Part shown: positions 22,682 through 29,010 of the stretch, piece by piece
Layout of the letters: each line of letters starts with the position of its first letter
Position numbering within the stretch: the stretch's first letter is position 1
From: an uncultured Prevotella sp.
GTDB lineage: Bacteria; Bacteroidota; Bacteroidia; Bacteroidales; Bacteroidaceae
Assembly: GCA_905373605.1 (NCBI GenBank)
Contig: CAJPTO010000008.1
Span: 1 to 29,010 of the forward strand
Length of the DNA stretch: 29,010 nucleotides
Direction: 5' to 3'
Notes under the pieces: model-generated
What the model saw: the letters and a program-made list of their open reading frames with translations, nothing else
Told to the model about the DNA's origin: nothing
Databases searched by the model: none
Position numbers and translations under genes: made by a program

Positions 22682-22720
22682 GCCCGATGTCGCAACTAAC
22701 CCGCGGCATCGGGCTTTTTT
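22682..22720 (+). terminator. Rho-independent terminator after the endoglycosidase gene
   Basis: GCCCGATGTCGC (22682-22693) pairs with GCGGCATCGGGC (22703-22714), one T-G wobble, nine-base loop, followed by six T residues. It lies 34 bases past the stop codon. Confidence 0.9.
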
Positions 22721-22822
22721 GCATCCCTTAAACTCAGAACGCTGCGGCTTAATACCATAAAATTTAACAGATGTGTGGGGCGAACTAAGAGGCAACACAC
22801 CTCTGGTTTCACTTTTATTTAC

Positions 22823-22830
22823 TAACTTTG
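22823..22830 (+). promoter_or_regulatory. Putative -7 box for the acyltransferase gene
   Basis: TAACTTTG at 22823-22830 matches TAnnTTTG. The upstream half is poor (no TTG at the expected spacing). A start near 22837 would give a ~40-base leader to the ATG at 22876 and excludes the in-frame TTG at 22828 as the start codon. Confidence 0.55.
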
Positions 22831-22875
22831 CCCCTACAAAATCCAAGTTCCGACCCATCCACACCTTATATATAT

Positions 22876-24081
22876 ATGGAGAAGTTTTGCACGACAAAAG
22901 GAGAATTCGACGACATACGCCCCTACAATGATGCAGAGGTGGCACTGGCCATGCAGCGAATAGCGCAGAGCCAGTGGCTTCCGCAGCTGGCACAATACGT
23001 CTTTCCGCAACGCTCGCTGCAAGAAGTGAGGCGCATCTTGGAGCATATACGCACCATACGCGACTTCCAAATGGATGTCATGTACCCTTTCAACGAACAG
23101 GTGATAAGCCGAAGCGTTACCTGTTTCGAGTGCGAAGGACTCGAAAACCTGCAACCACAATTGCCTTACCTCTTCGTTAGCAACCACCGCGACATCGTGT
23201 TAGATGCCTCTTTGCTGCAAAGCGCACTGGTAGACCACGGCCGCGACAGCTGCGAAATAACCTTCGGGGCCAACCTCATGACGCATCCGCTCGTGGTGGA
23301 CATCGGCAAAAGCAACAAGATGTTTCGCGTGGAGCGCGGCGGAAGCAAACGGCAGTTCTACCTTTGTGAGCTGCACCTCTCGCGTTACATCAGGAGTGCC
23401 ATCGTTGAGAGAAACCAATCGGTGTGGATTGCGCAACGAAACGGGCGCACGAAAGATGGGCGTGACCGCACTGAGCCGGCTCTGCTCAAGATGCTTACAT
23501 TGTCGTCGCCACACAATAAGCTGGCTTCCCTGGCCCGTCTTAACATCGTTCCCGTGGCCGTGAGCTACGAATACGAGCCGTGCGACGTGCTCAAAGCGCG
23601 CGAAATGACGCTCGCCGCACGACATCCCTACGTGAAACGGCCCGGAGAAGACCTTAACAGCATACTCACGGGCATCATGCAGCCCAAGGGTAGGGTGCAT
23701 TTCAAAATCGCTTCGCCGCTTACGCCTAACCGCTTGCGCACAATTGAGCATCTTCCACTTAACGAAGCGTTGCGCCAACTGGCACTCATGGTAGACGACG
23801 CCATTGCCGATGCTTACCAACTGATGCCCACCAACCTGGCTGCTTACGAGATGTTGCATCCCGACTTGCCGCAAAACGCCGAACTGGATGCACCAAAACG
23901 GTGGCTGGAACAACGGTTGGCATTGCTCGACAGCGATGAAGAACGCTGCATGTTGCTGCATATCTATGCCAATGCGGTGGTTGCGAAAGGGCAAATTCGC
24001 CGGAATTTTCAGACAAATCCGGCCTGTCCGACAAGTCTGACCTTTCATCCAACTTCACCAATAGCCCATCATAGCCAGTAA
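22876..24081 (+). CDS. PlsC/PlsB-like glycerolipid acyltransferase
   Basis: The start is set at MEKFCTTKGEFDDIRPYNDA (22876). The ~401-residue product carries acyltransferase motifs: YLFVSNHRDIVLDASLL near residue 95 (motif I), FRVERGGSKRQFYLCEL (motif II region) and IAQRNGRTKDGRDRTEPALL (equivalent to the PlsB/PlsC EG.RS segment), then VPVAVSYEYEPCD (motif IV). Such enzymes acylate lysophosphatidic acid or a related acceptor at the inner membrane. Motif I is unusual: His and Asp are separated by five residues (H-RDIVL-D) instead of four. The last ~30 codons (from about IRRNFQTNPACPTSL) do not look like the family and coincide with a GTCCGACAAGTCTGAC-type intergenic repeat and a hairpin, so the stop codon was probably displaced. 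An MMPL transporter follows on the same strand after a 72-base gap, suggesting lipid synthesis linked to lipid export. Confidence 0.8.
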   Translation: MEKFCTTKGEFDDIRPYNDAEVALAMQRIAQSQWLPQLAQYVFPQRSLQEVRRILEHIRTIRDFQMDVMYPFNEQVISRSVTCFECEGLENLQPQLPYLFVSNHRDIVLDASLLQSALVDHGRDSCEITFGANLMTHPLVVDIGKSNKMFRVERGGSKRQFYLCELHLSRYIRSAIVERNQSVWIAQRNGRTKDGRDRTEPALLKMLTLSSPHNKLASLARLNIVPVAVSYEYEPCDVLKAREMTLAARHPYVKRPGEDLNSILTGIMQPKGRVHFKIASPLTPNRLRTIEHLPLNEALRQLALMVDDAIADAYQLMPTNLAAYEMLHPDLPQNAELDAPKRWLEQRLALLDSDEERCMLLHIYANAVVAKGQIRRNFQTNPACPTSLTFHPTSPIAHHSQ

Positions 24082-24089
24082 CCAGCAAG

Positions 24090-24133
24090 GCATATCACTC
24101 CCCTCTCAAAGGGGAGGGGGTTGGGGGTGAGGC
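24090..24133 (+). repeat. GC-rich palindromic element, copy C
   Basis: GCATATCACTCCCCTCTC, then AAAGGGGAGGGGGTTGGG, then GGTGAGGC. It lies in the gap between the acyltransferase and MMPL genes. The flanking GGCATATCACTCC matches copy D (GGAGTGATATGCC) beyond the palindromic core, showing that the repeat unit is longer than its hairpin. Confidence 0.8.
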
Positions 24134-24153
24134 TTTTTATCTCATTTTTTCCA

Positions 24154-26571
24154 ATGAACAAAACAATACAATGGCTTCTTAAGATTTACGATTGCTTGGC
24201 ACAACATCGTTTGTTGCGCCTAATCCTGCCCGTTGTCTTGGTTTTGGCCGCCTTGGCCAGTGCTTCGCGACTGCATTTTAAGGAAGACATCACCGACTTT
24301 TTGCCCAACGACAACAACTATCGCCGCTCAATGGAGATTTACAGGCAGACAAACGCCGCCGACCGCATCTTCATCGTGGCCTCGCCAACAGACACTACGC
24401 GCCTTAACACGCCGCTTTTGGTGCGCGCCATGCAGATGTTGGAGCGCGAAAGCAAAGCACGCGGATGGAAACTCAACGCACAAGCCGATGTGGAAAGCGT
24501 GATGCGCATCACCGATTTCGCCTACAACAACGCGCCGTTGCTGATGGGCGATGCGGACTTTGCACGGATGCGCCGCATCACTTGCACCGATAGCATGACT
24601 GTTGCTTTGCAGCGCGCACGCGAATTGCTGCTCTTTCCCACGGGCGGAATGCTCACCGAGAACCTGCAACGCGACCCTTTAGGCCTCTTTACCCCACTGC
24701 TCGAACGCCTAAGAGCTAGCGGCAGTGCCCTTAGATACGAATTGCACGACGGCTATATCTTCACACCCGACGACCTACATGCCGTGGCTATGCTCACCAC
24801 TCCCTACGGAGCGAGCGAGACAAAGGCCAATACTGCCCTCGTAAGGCAAATAGACAGTGTGGCACGAAGCATCGAACAGCGGCTGCCGGGCGTGAAAATG
24901 GCGGCCACTGGCGCAGCTGTGATTGCCGTTGACAACGCTTCGCAGATCAAACAAGACAGCATTTGGGCCATCGCCATTGCAACAACGCTCATCATTGCCT
25001 TGCTTTTCTACGCCCTACGCCGCACCCGTCACTTGGCTCTTATCCTCGTTTCGCTGGCCTTTGGCTGGCTAATGGCCTTGGGAGGTATGGCCTTGGTGAG
25101 CCGCGAAGTGTCGGTTATCGTCTTGGGTATAGGCTCGATAATCATCGGCATCGCCGTAAACTACCCGCTACACTTCGTCACTCACCTGGCCCATTGCCCC
25201 TCGCCGCGGCAGGCATTGGCCGAAATAGCATCGCCACTCGTTGTGGGTAACATCACCACCGTTGGTGCTTTTGCCGCCCTTATACCTCTTGATGCCACCG
25301 CATTGAGCCATCTGGGCATCTTCGCCGCCATGATGTTGGTTGGCACAATCTTGTTTGTGGTGGTGTTCTTGCCCCATTATGTGGGGCAAAGCGAGGGTGT
25401 CGACAAGGCGGCGACCACCGGAGCCGAGGTCGATAAACCTCTTGATATGCCCTTAAACGCCGCTGCCAATGCCAGCTCTGCCCACAAACAGCCGCGCCGT
25501 AGCCCATTATCGACCGCCGTTTCGGTTGTACTCGTGGCCATAACCCTCGTGTTGGGCTATTTCAGCTTGGGCACACAGTTCGATACCGACTTGCGAAACA
25601 TCAACTACTTAACACCCCAACAGCAAAAGCTTTTGGCCGAATTGGCTCAGATGCGCGGCGAAGAAAGTGGCACAACGCCCGTATATTTCGTGGCGCAAGG
25701 CAGCAATGTGCAACAAGCTTTGCAGGCCGCCGAACAACGACAACACCCACTTCTTGTGGCTAGTAAGGCCGAACAGGCACGCCGACTGGCGCAATGGCGA
25801 AGCATTCTTCGCGAAAGGGCAGCACAATTAGACAGCCTTAACGTGCTTGCCGCGCGTGCTGGGTTCGCCCCCGAGGCTTTTGCGCCTTTCCATGCACTGC
25901 TCAAAAAGTCGTTCGTGCCGCAACAACCTGCCCATTCTGCGCCCCTTTTGCAAGCCTCGTTGGGCAATCGCATCATGGGAAACACGGTGGTGAACATCGT
26001 CAACGCGCCCACATCGCAAGCCGACAGCTTGGCTATGGCTTTCGCACCCAGGCCGAATGCGCAGCGTTGGGCATTCACCTTGCCCGCCCTGAACGCCACC
26101 ATCGCCCAGTCGCTTTCGCAACATTTCAGTTACATTGGCTGGGTATGCGGAGCCATAGTCTTCGTTTTCCTGTGGCTTTCGTTCCGAAAGTTCAAGCTGG
26201 CACTCATCGCCTTCATGCCAATGGTGGTGTCTTGGCTGTGGATATTGGGCGCGATGCACCTGCTCGACATGCGTTTCAACTTGGTAAACATCATCCTTGC
26301 CACCTTCATTTTCGGTCAAGGCGACGACTACAGCATATTTGTTACCGAGGGATTGATATATGAACACCGTCACGGTAGGCCCATGCTGGCAGCCTATCGG
26401 CGTGGCATACTGCTCTCGGCAGCCATCATGTTCATTGGTATGGGTGCGCTTATTGTGGCTCGCCACCCAGCCTTACACTCGCTAGGTGCGCTCACCATCG
26501 TGGGTATGGGTGCAGTTGTGGTGCTCACATTCGTCATTCCGCCGCTGCTTTTCAGGTGGTGGATGAGGTAA
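24154..26571 (+). CDS. MMPL/RND-superfamily exporter, lipid-type
   Basis: The start is set at MNKTIQWLLKIYDCLAQHRL (24154); the 11 upstream in-frame codons derive from the repeat element. The ~805-residue product has the RND layout: one membrane segment (~22-40), a large periplasmic loop beginning LHFKEDITDFLPNDN, five membrane segments (~269-408), a cytoplasmic linker (~410-448), another membrane segment, a second loop, and five more at the C-terminus. The repeat of the fold shows as VLGIGSIIIGIAVNYPLHF in the first half and ATFIFGQGDDYSIFVTEGLI in the second; only the second carries the paired Asp typical of proton relay. MMPL proteins move lipids or glycolipids across the inner membrane. 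The upstream acyltransferase gene supports a lipid substrate. A similar pair occurs in aryl-polyene/flexirubin clusters, but no ketosynthase or other cluster gene is seen here. Confidence 0.85.
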   Translation: MNKTIQWLLKIYDCLAQHRLLRLILPVVLVLAALASASRLHFKEDITDFLPNDNNYRRSMEIYRQTNAADRIFIVASPTDTTRLNTPLLVRAMQMLERESKARGWKLNAQADVESVMRITDFAYNNAPLLMGDADFARMRRITCTDSMTVALQRARELLLFPTGGMLTENLQRDPLGLFTPLLERLRASGSALRYELHDGYIFTPDDLHAVAMLTTPYGASETKANTALVRQIDSVARSIEQRLPGVKMAATGAAVIAVDNASQIKQDSIWAIAIATTLIIALLFYALRRTRHLALILVSLAFGWLMALGGMALVSREVSVIVLGIGSIIIGIAVNYPLHFVTHLAHCPSPRQALAEIASPLVVGNITTVGAFAALIPLDATALSHLGIFAAMMLVGTILFVVVFLPHYVGQSEGVDKAATTGAEVDKPLDMPLNAAANASSAHKQPRRSPLSTAVSVVLVAITLVLGYFSLGTQFDTDLRNINYLTPQQQKLLAELAQMRGEESGTTPVYFVAQGSNVQQALQAAEQRQHPLLVASKAEQARRLAQWRSILRERAAQLDSLNVLAARAGFAPEAFAPFHALLKKSFVPQQPAHSAPLLQASLGNRIMGNTVVNIVNAPTSQADSLAMAFAPRPNAQRWAFTLPALNATIAQSLSQHFSYIGWVCGAIVFVFLWLSFRKFKLALIAFMPMVVSWLWILGAMHLLDMRFNLVNIILATFIFGQGDDYSIFVTEGLIYEHRHGRPMLAAYRRGILLSAAIMFIGMGALIVARHPALHSLGALTIVGMGAVVVLTFVIPPLLFRWWMR

Positions 26572-26608
26572 TGGCGTGCTTTTGGAGAGGTTTTGCAAAG
26601 CATTGATT

Positions 26609-26697
26609 ATCAATGAGAACTATTTTGCCTTGCTATTTGATGCATTTAGCTCTGCTATTTCATTCACTTAGAAGAGCTATTTGATGCATTTAGCTTT
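26609..26697. repeat. 22-bp tandem array (GCTATTTGATGCATTTAGCT type)
   Basis: Units begin near 26609 (degenerate), 26631, 26653 and 26676, i.e. 22-23 bp apart. The best copies contain AGCTA...TAGCT dyads. The array follows the MMPL stop codon, in a 424-base gap (26572-26995) between convergent genes. Confidence 0.7.
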
Positions 26698-26869
26698 TCG
26701 AGGTAAAAGACATCGTTTTTTTGTTGCTGAACATTAGCGTCCCAACAAGGTCTTTTTTGGGGTTCGAGGGATAAAGTTTAGCGGCGCAAGATGGTGGATG
26801 TAGTGTGTTTTGGAGGCACTAGTTGAAGGCTGTTTGTTGATGGCAAGAAAGGGATGTGGCGTTGAAAGC

Positions 26870-26985
26870 CGTTTCCCAGAGGGCATTGTGCTTCTCCAAG
26901 AAGTGGGAAACGCATTGATGATGTTGCTTCGAAAGCCAGTTCCAACGCACCCAAGAGAGCACGATGAAACCGACTTCGAAGCAAC
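26870..26985. other. Two nested inverted repeats 3' of the HMA gene
   Basis: CGTTTCCC (26870-26877) pairs with GGGAAACG (26905-26912), and GTTGCTTCGAA (26923-26933) pairs perfectly with TTCGAAGCAAC (26975-26985). On the minus strand this is the 3' untranslated region of the metal-binding protein gene, starting 11 bases after its stop codon. It may be structured RNA. No reading frame here looks genuine. Confidence 0.5.
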
Positions 26986-26995
26986 GTGTTTACGC

Positions 26996-27325
26996 TTATT
27001 TGCGTTTGTAGCGGCAGCATTGGTGCAACTTGTTGTACGCTTCGTCCGTTGCGCGCACGCTTTCGGTGTCGTATCCCTTAGCTGCGATGGCCTTTTGCAC
27101 CTTTTCGGCCGTGGTTTTTGCGTCATCGAACACGAGCGACATCTTGTGTGTCTTCACATTCCACTTAGCCGACACCACGCCTTTAACGCTCATGGCGGCT
27201 TTTTCGATGGTGGGCTTGCACATATTGGCGCAATTGCCGTTCACTTCGATGGTTTTCTTCACTGTCTTTGCATTTGTTGCGCCCATACATAACAGGGCTA
27301 GCAGCACGAATAATGGTTTCTTCAT
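26996..27325 (-). CDS. Secreted HMA-type heavy-metal-binding protein
   Basis: The 109-residue product has a signal peptide (MKKPLFVLLALLCMGATNAK) and a single heavy-metal-associated domain: KKTIEVNGNCANMCKPTIEK, then VSAKWNVKTHKMSLVFDDA and VQKAIAAKGYDTE. The metal site is Cys32-x3-Cys36, one residue longer than the usual CxxC of HMA domains. A second pair, CC in LHQCCRYKRK, ends the protein, as in related Bacteroidota proteins. It would bind Cu(I) or a similar soft metal in the periplasm. It lies downstream of the CusB-like adaptor gene on the same strand, separated by 456 bases of repeats, and probably belongs to the same efflux locus. The start is fixed by the signal peptide. Confidence 0.85.
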   Translation of the reverse strand: MKKPLFVLLALLCMGATNAKTVKKTIEVNGNCANMCKPTIEKAAMSVKGVVSAKWNVKTHKMSLVFDDAKTTAEKVQKAIAAKGYDTESVRATDEAYNKLHQCCRYKRK

Positions 27326-27385
27326 AAGTAATTTTATTTATTGTACTCACCCCCAATCCACTAAAGCTTCACCTTCAACCCTACG

Positions 27386-27435
27386 GCCTCACCCCCCCAA
27401 CCCCTCTCCAAGGGGAGAGGGGAGTGATATGCCTT
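27386..27435 (-). repeat. GC-rich palindromic element, copy D
   Basis: GCCTCACCCCCCCAACCC, then CTCTCCAAGGGGAGAGGGG, then AGTGATATGCC: reverse orientation. Copies D and E are an inverted pair around the ~65-bp array at 27467-27610. Confidence 0.8.
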
Positions 27436-27466
27436 ATTGGTTTATCATTGAAGTTTTAGGCCCATA

Positions 27467-27610
27467 TACAAGGGAAATGGAAGTGAAGTGCCTTGTTGTA
27501 AAATGGTTTATCCGCCTTCCCAACCCCTTTTACAAGGGAAATGGGGCGCGGATTTGTCTTGTTGTAAAATGGCTAAACCGCATTTCCAGCCTCTTATACA
27601 AGGGAAATGG
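27467..27610. repeat. Tandem repeat with ~65-bp period (TACAAGGGAAATGG)
   Basis: TACAAGGGAAATGG occurs at 27467, 27531 and 27597 (spacing 64 and 66), alternating with CTTGTTGTAAAATGG near 27492 and 27559. It fills the middle of the 456-base gap between the HMA and CusB genes. No gene is seen there. Confidence 0.75.
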
Positions 27611-27670
27611 AGTGCGGATTGATATTATATTTATACCTATCATTTGCATAATTTGCCCTGCTTTAGCTCT

Positions 27671-27716
27671 GCATACTACGCCCCTTTCCCCTTGGAGAGG
27701 GGTCGGGGGTGAGGCC
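27671..27716 (+). repeat. GC-rich palindromic element, copy E
   Basis: GCATACTACGCCCCTTTC, then CCCTTGGAGAGGGGTCGG, then GGGTGAGGCC: forward orientation. It shares the GTGAGGCCGTAG end with copy D. Confidence 0.8.
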
Positions 27717-27735
27717 GTAGATGGGTTCGGGGCGA

Positions 27736-27785
27736 GGCTTTAGCGGTTGTAGTTGCGGCTTTAGCGGTTGGGGGTGCGGCTTTAC
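27736..27785. repeat. 21-bp repeat abutting the CusB stop codon (GGCTTTAGCGGTTG)
   Basis: GGCTTTA starts at 27736, 27757 and 27778, a 21-bp period. The last, partial unit overlaps the stop codon of the CusB-like gene (27782-27784). Confidence 0.65.
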
Positions 27786-29010
27786 ATACTCCTTTTCCCC
27801 TCCAACTGTGCGCTAGCATCGATGGCGAACACGCCGTTAATGGCAATTTCCTCGCCTTCGGCCAATCCATCGGTCACCACATACGCATCAGGCAGCGAAG
27901 CACCGAGCGTAATTTGGCGCATGGAGAAGGTGGGAAGCTCCTCGCTGTCATCCTTAACGTACACCACCGACCGCTTACCGGTCCACAACACGGCCGACTT
28001 AGGCACCACGATTTGGCCACCCTTGGCTGCATTCACCGCCAAACGGCCAGTAACAAGCATCTCGGGCTTGAACTGTCCGTTGCCGTTTGCCATCTCAATG
28101 CGCACACCCGCCGTGCGCGTGTCGTTGTTTATCACAGGGTCTACAAAGCTAACGCGTCCCTCGAAGGACGTGCCAGGCATGGCATCGGTGGCAAACTGCA
28201 CACGCGCACCCGCCTTAACGAAAGGCAAGTCGCTCTCGTAGGCCTTGAAAACCACCCACACGCGGCTCAGGTTTGCTATCTGCAACAGCGCATCGCCCTG
28301 CTTAACATAGTCACCCTGCTGCACATTCTTTGCAACAACCGTGCCAGAGGTGTTGGCGCGAAGCGTGAAATGAGGCGATGGCTTGCGCGTGCGCATCAGC
28401 GTTTTGATGTCTTCATTGGCCACGTTCAGCAGCGTCAACTTCTCTATGGCAGCCTGAACAAGCGGCTTTCGCTGGCGTTCGTCAAGATAATCCATAGCGG
28501 CAACCAACTCTTGTGCGGCGGTATAGAGCTCGGGCGAGTAGATGGTGGCCAAGGGTTGTCCGCGTTTCACCACATCTCCCACGGCATTAACGAAGAGCCT
28601 TTCCACGCGTCCAGCAACGTAAGCCGCTTGAGATTGTTGCAGTCGTTGGTCGGGTTCCACCTTTCCAAAGAGCCTAATCTCCTTGCTACCTTGTGCCGTT
28701 CCCACCACTTGCGTTTGGATATTGGCCAATGCGGCGGCCTCTTCCGAGAAGGTAACGGCGTTGGGGTCGGTGGAAGTGGATGTGGAAGTCTGCGCCAAGG
28801 GTATGAGATCCATGCCACAGATGGGGCAAGTGCCGGGATGGTCTTGTCGCACTTGCGGGTCCATAGAGCATGTCCACACCTGCTTTGTGTCGGTTTCGGC
28901 GTGCTGGTGTGCTGATTGTTGGCCGCGAAAAACCAGTGCGCCCAACACTAATCCTATCAATAAGGCAAGCACAAGGCTTGCAATGATGTGGCTCTTAAGC
29001 CATTGTATTG
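27782..29010 (-). CDS. CusB-like RND efflux periplasmic adaptor, 5' end outside window
   Basis: The frame stays open to the window edge: before the GTG at 28972 it reads IQWLKSHIIASLVLALLIGL, a membrane-anchor segment whose start lies beyond 29010, so the gene is partial at its N-terminus. Next comes a heavy-metal-binding motif, WTCSMDPQVRQDHPGTCPIC with GMDLIPL, typical of CusB-type adaptors. Then come the beta-barrel/lipoyl/hairpin portions (AAYVAGRVERLFVNAVGDVV, YSPELYTAAQELVAAMDYL, TSGTVVAKNVQQGDYVKQGD, SRVWVVFKAYESDLPFVKAG) and a membrane-proximal end (IAINGVFAIDASAQLEG). Such adaptors link a CusA-type pump to an outer-membrane channel for Cu(I)/Ag(I) export. The pump and channel genes are expected upstream, outside the window. 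Confidence 0.9.
   Translation of the reverse strand, partial: IQWLKSHIIASLVLALLIGLVLGALVFRGQQSAHQHAETDTKQVWTCSMDPQVRQDHPGTCPICGMDLIPLAQTSTSTSTDPNAVTFSEEAAALANIQTQVVGTAQGSKEIRLFGKVEPDQRLQQSQAAYVAGRVERLFVNAVGDVVKRGQPLATIYSPELYTAAQELVAAMDYLDERQRKPLVQAAIEKLTLLNVANEDIKTLMRTRKPSPHFTLRANTSGTVVAKNVQQGDYVKQGDALLQIANLSRVWVVFKAYESDLPFVKAGARVQFATDAMPGTSFEGRVSFVDPVINNDTRTAGVRIEMANGNGQFKPEMLVTGRLAVNAAKGGQIVVPKSAVLWTGKRSVVYVKDDSEELPTFSMRQITLGASLPDAYVVTDGLAEGEEIAINGVFAIDASAQLEGKRSM

Noticed and set aside
22876..26571. Aryl-polyene or flexirubin biosynthetic cluster
   Set aside because: Only an acyltransferase and an MMPL transporter are present; ketosynthase, acyl carrier protein, dehydratase and lipid A-like glycosyl genes expected for such clusters are missing on both sides.
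27914..28915. 333-codon plus-strand frame opposite the CusB-like gene
   Set aside because: Antisense shadow of a confidently assigned adaptor, rich in His, Arg and Gly as expected from reverse reading.

Overview
The window looks like a chromosomal piece from a Bacteroidota bacterium, most likely Prevotellaceae. Pointers are: several secreted proteins with type IX secretion (T9SS) C-terminal sorting tails of Prevotella style; promoters of the Bacteroidota form TTG-N19/20-TAnnTTTG; protein families largely confined to the phylum (DUF6029, Omp28, DUF4876, DUF6850); and short GC- or AT-biased interspersed repeats. No rRNA, tRNA, IS element, phage gene or CRISPR array was seen.

Layout. (1) 1-624: a 27-codon fragment of a HIT-family gene, then about 500 bases without a gene but with a hairpin and a leftward promoter. 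(2) 625-6717, plus strand: TlpA-like thiol-disulfide protein, DUF6029 outer-membrane protein, Omp28 lipoprotein, a small T9SS cargo protein, and a second Omp28/thioredoxin-like protein with a T9SS-type tail. (3) 7212-17082, minus strand: a six-gene operon-like block led by a TonB-dependent receptor, then a small lipoprotein, a small secreted protein, a DUF4876 protein, a DUF6850 beta-barrel and a periplasmic M16 zinc peptidase. (4) 17740-22647, plus strand: an orphan ECF sigma factor, an internally deleted remnant of an endoglycosidase gene, and a large T9SS-secreted GH85-like endo-beta-N-acetylglucosaminidase. (5) 22876-26571, plus strand: PlsC-like acyltransferase and an MMPL/RND-type transporter. 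(6) 26996-29010, minus strand: HMA-type metal-binding protein and a CusB-like efflux adaptor that runs off the window.

How it may work together. Region 3 is the best candidate for an undescribed system: an outer-membrane TonB receptor encoded with a second barrel, two secreted or surface proteins and a periplasmic M16 peptidase. This has the logic of the Pectobacterium Fus system (import of a protein through a TonB receptor, then cleavage by an M16 peptidase), but with Bacteroidota-specific accessory proteins and an unknown substrate. It has a well-formed promoter (17128-17158) and a strong hairpin past its last gene (7097-7145). It is bracketed by two arrays of related 22-bp repeats (6844-6953 and 17355-17465). 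The endoglycosidase would release N-glycans from host glycoproteins outside the cell. Region 6 is a copper/silver-type efflux locus.

Intergenic DNA is unusually rich in repeats: several arrays with a period near 22 bp whose units are imperfect palindromes, five copies of a ~40-bp GC-rich palindromic element, AACTCATAAACT-type leaders in front of secreted-protein genes, TTTTCACC octamers, and a Shine-Dalgarno-like array inside the TonB operon. All family assignments rest on reading motifs by eye; no database search was possible.
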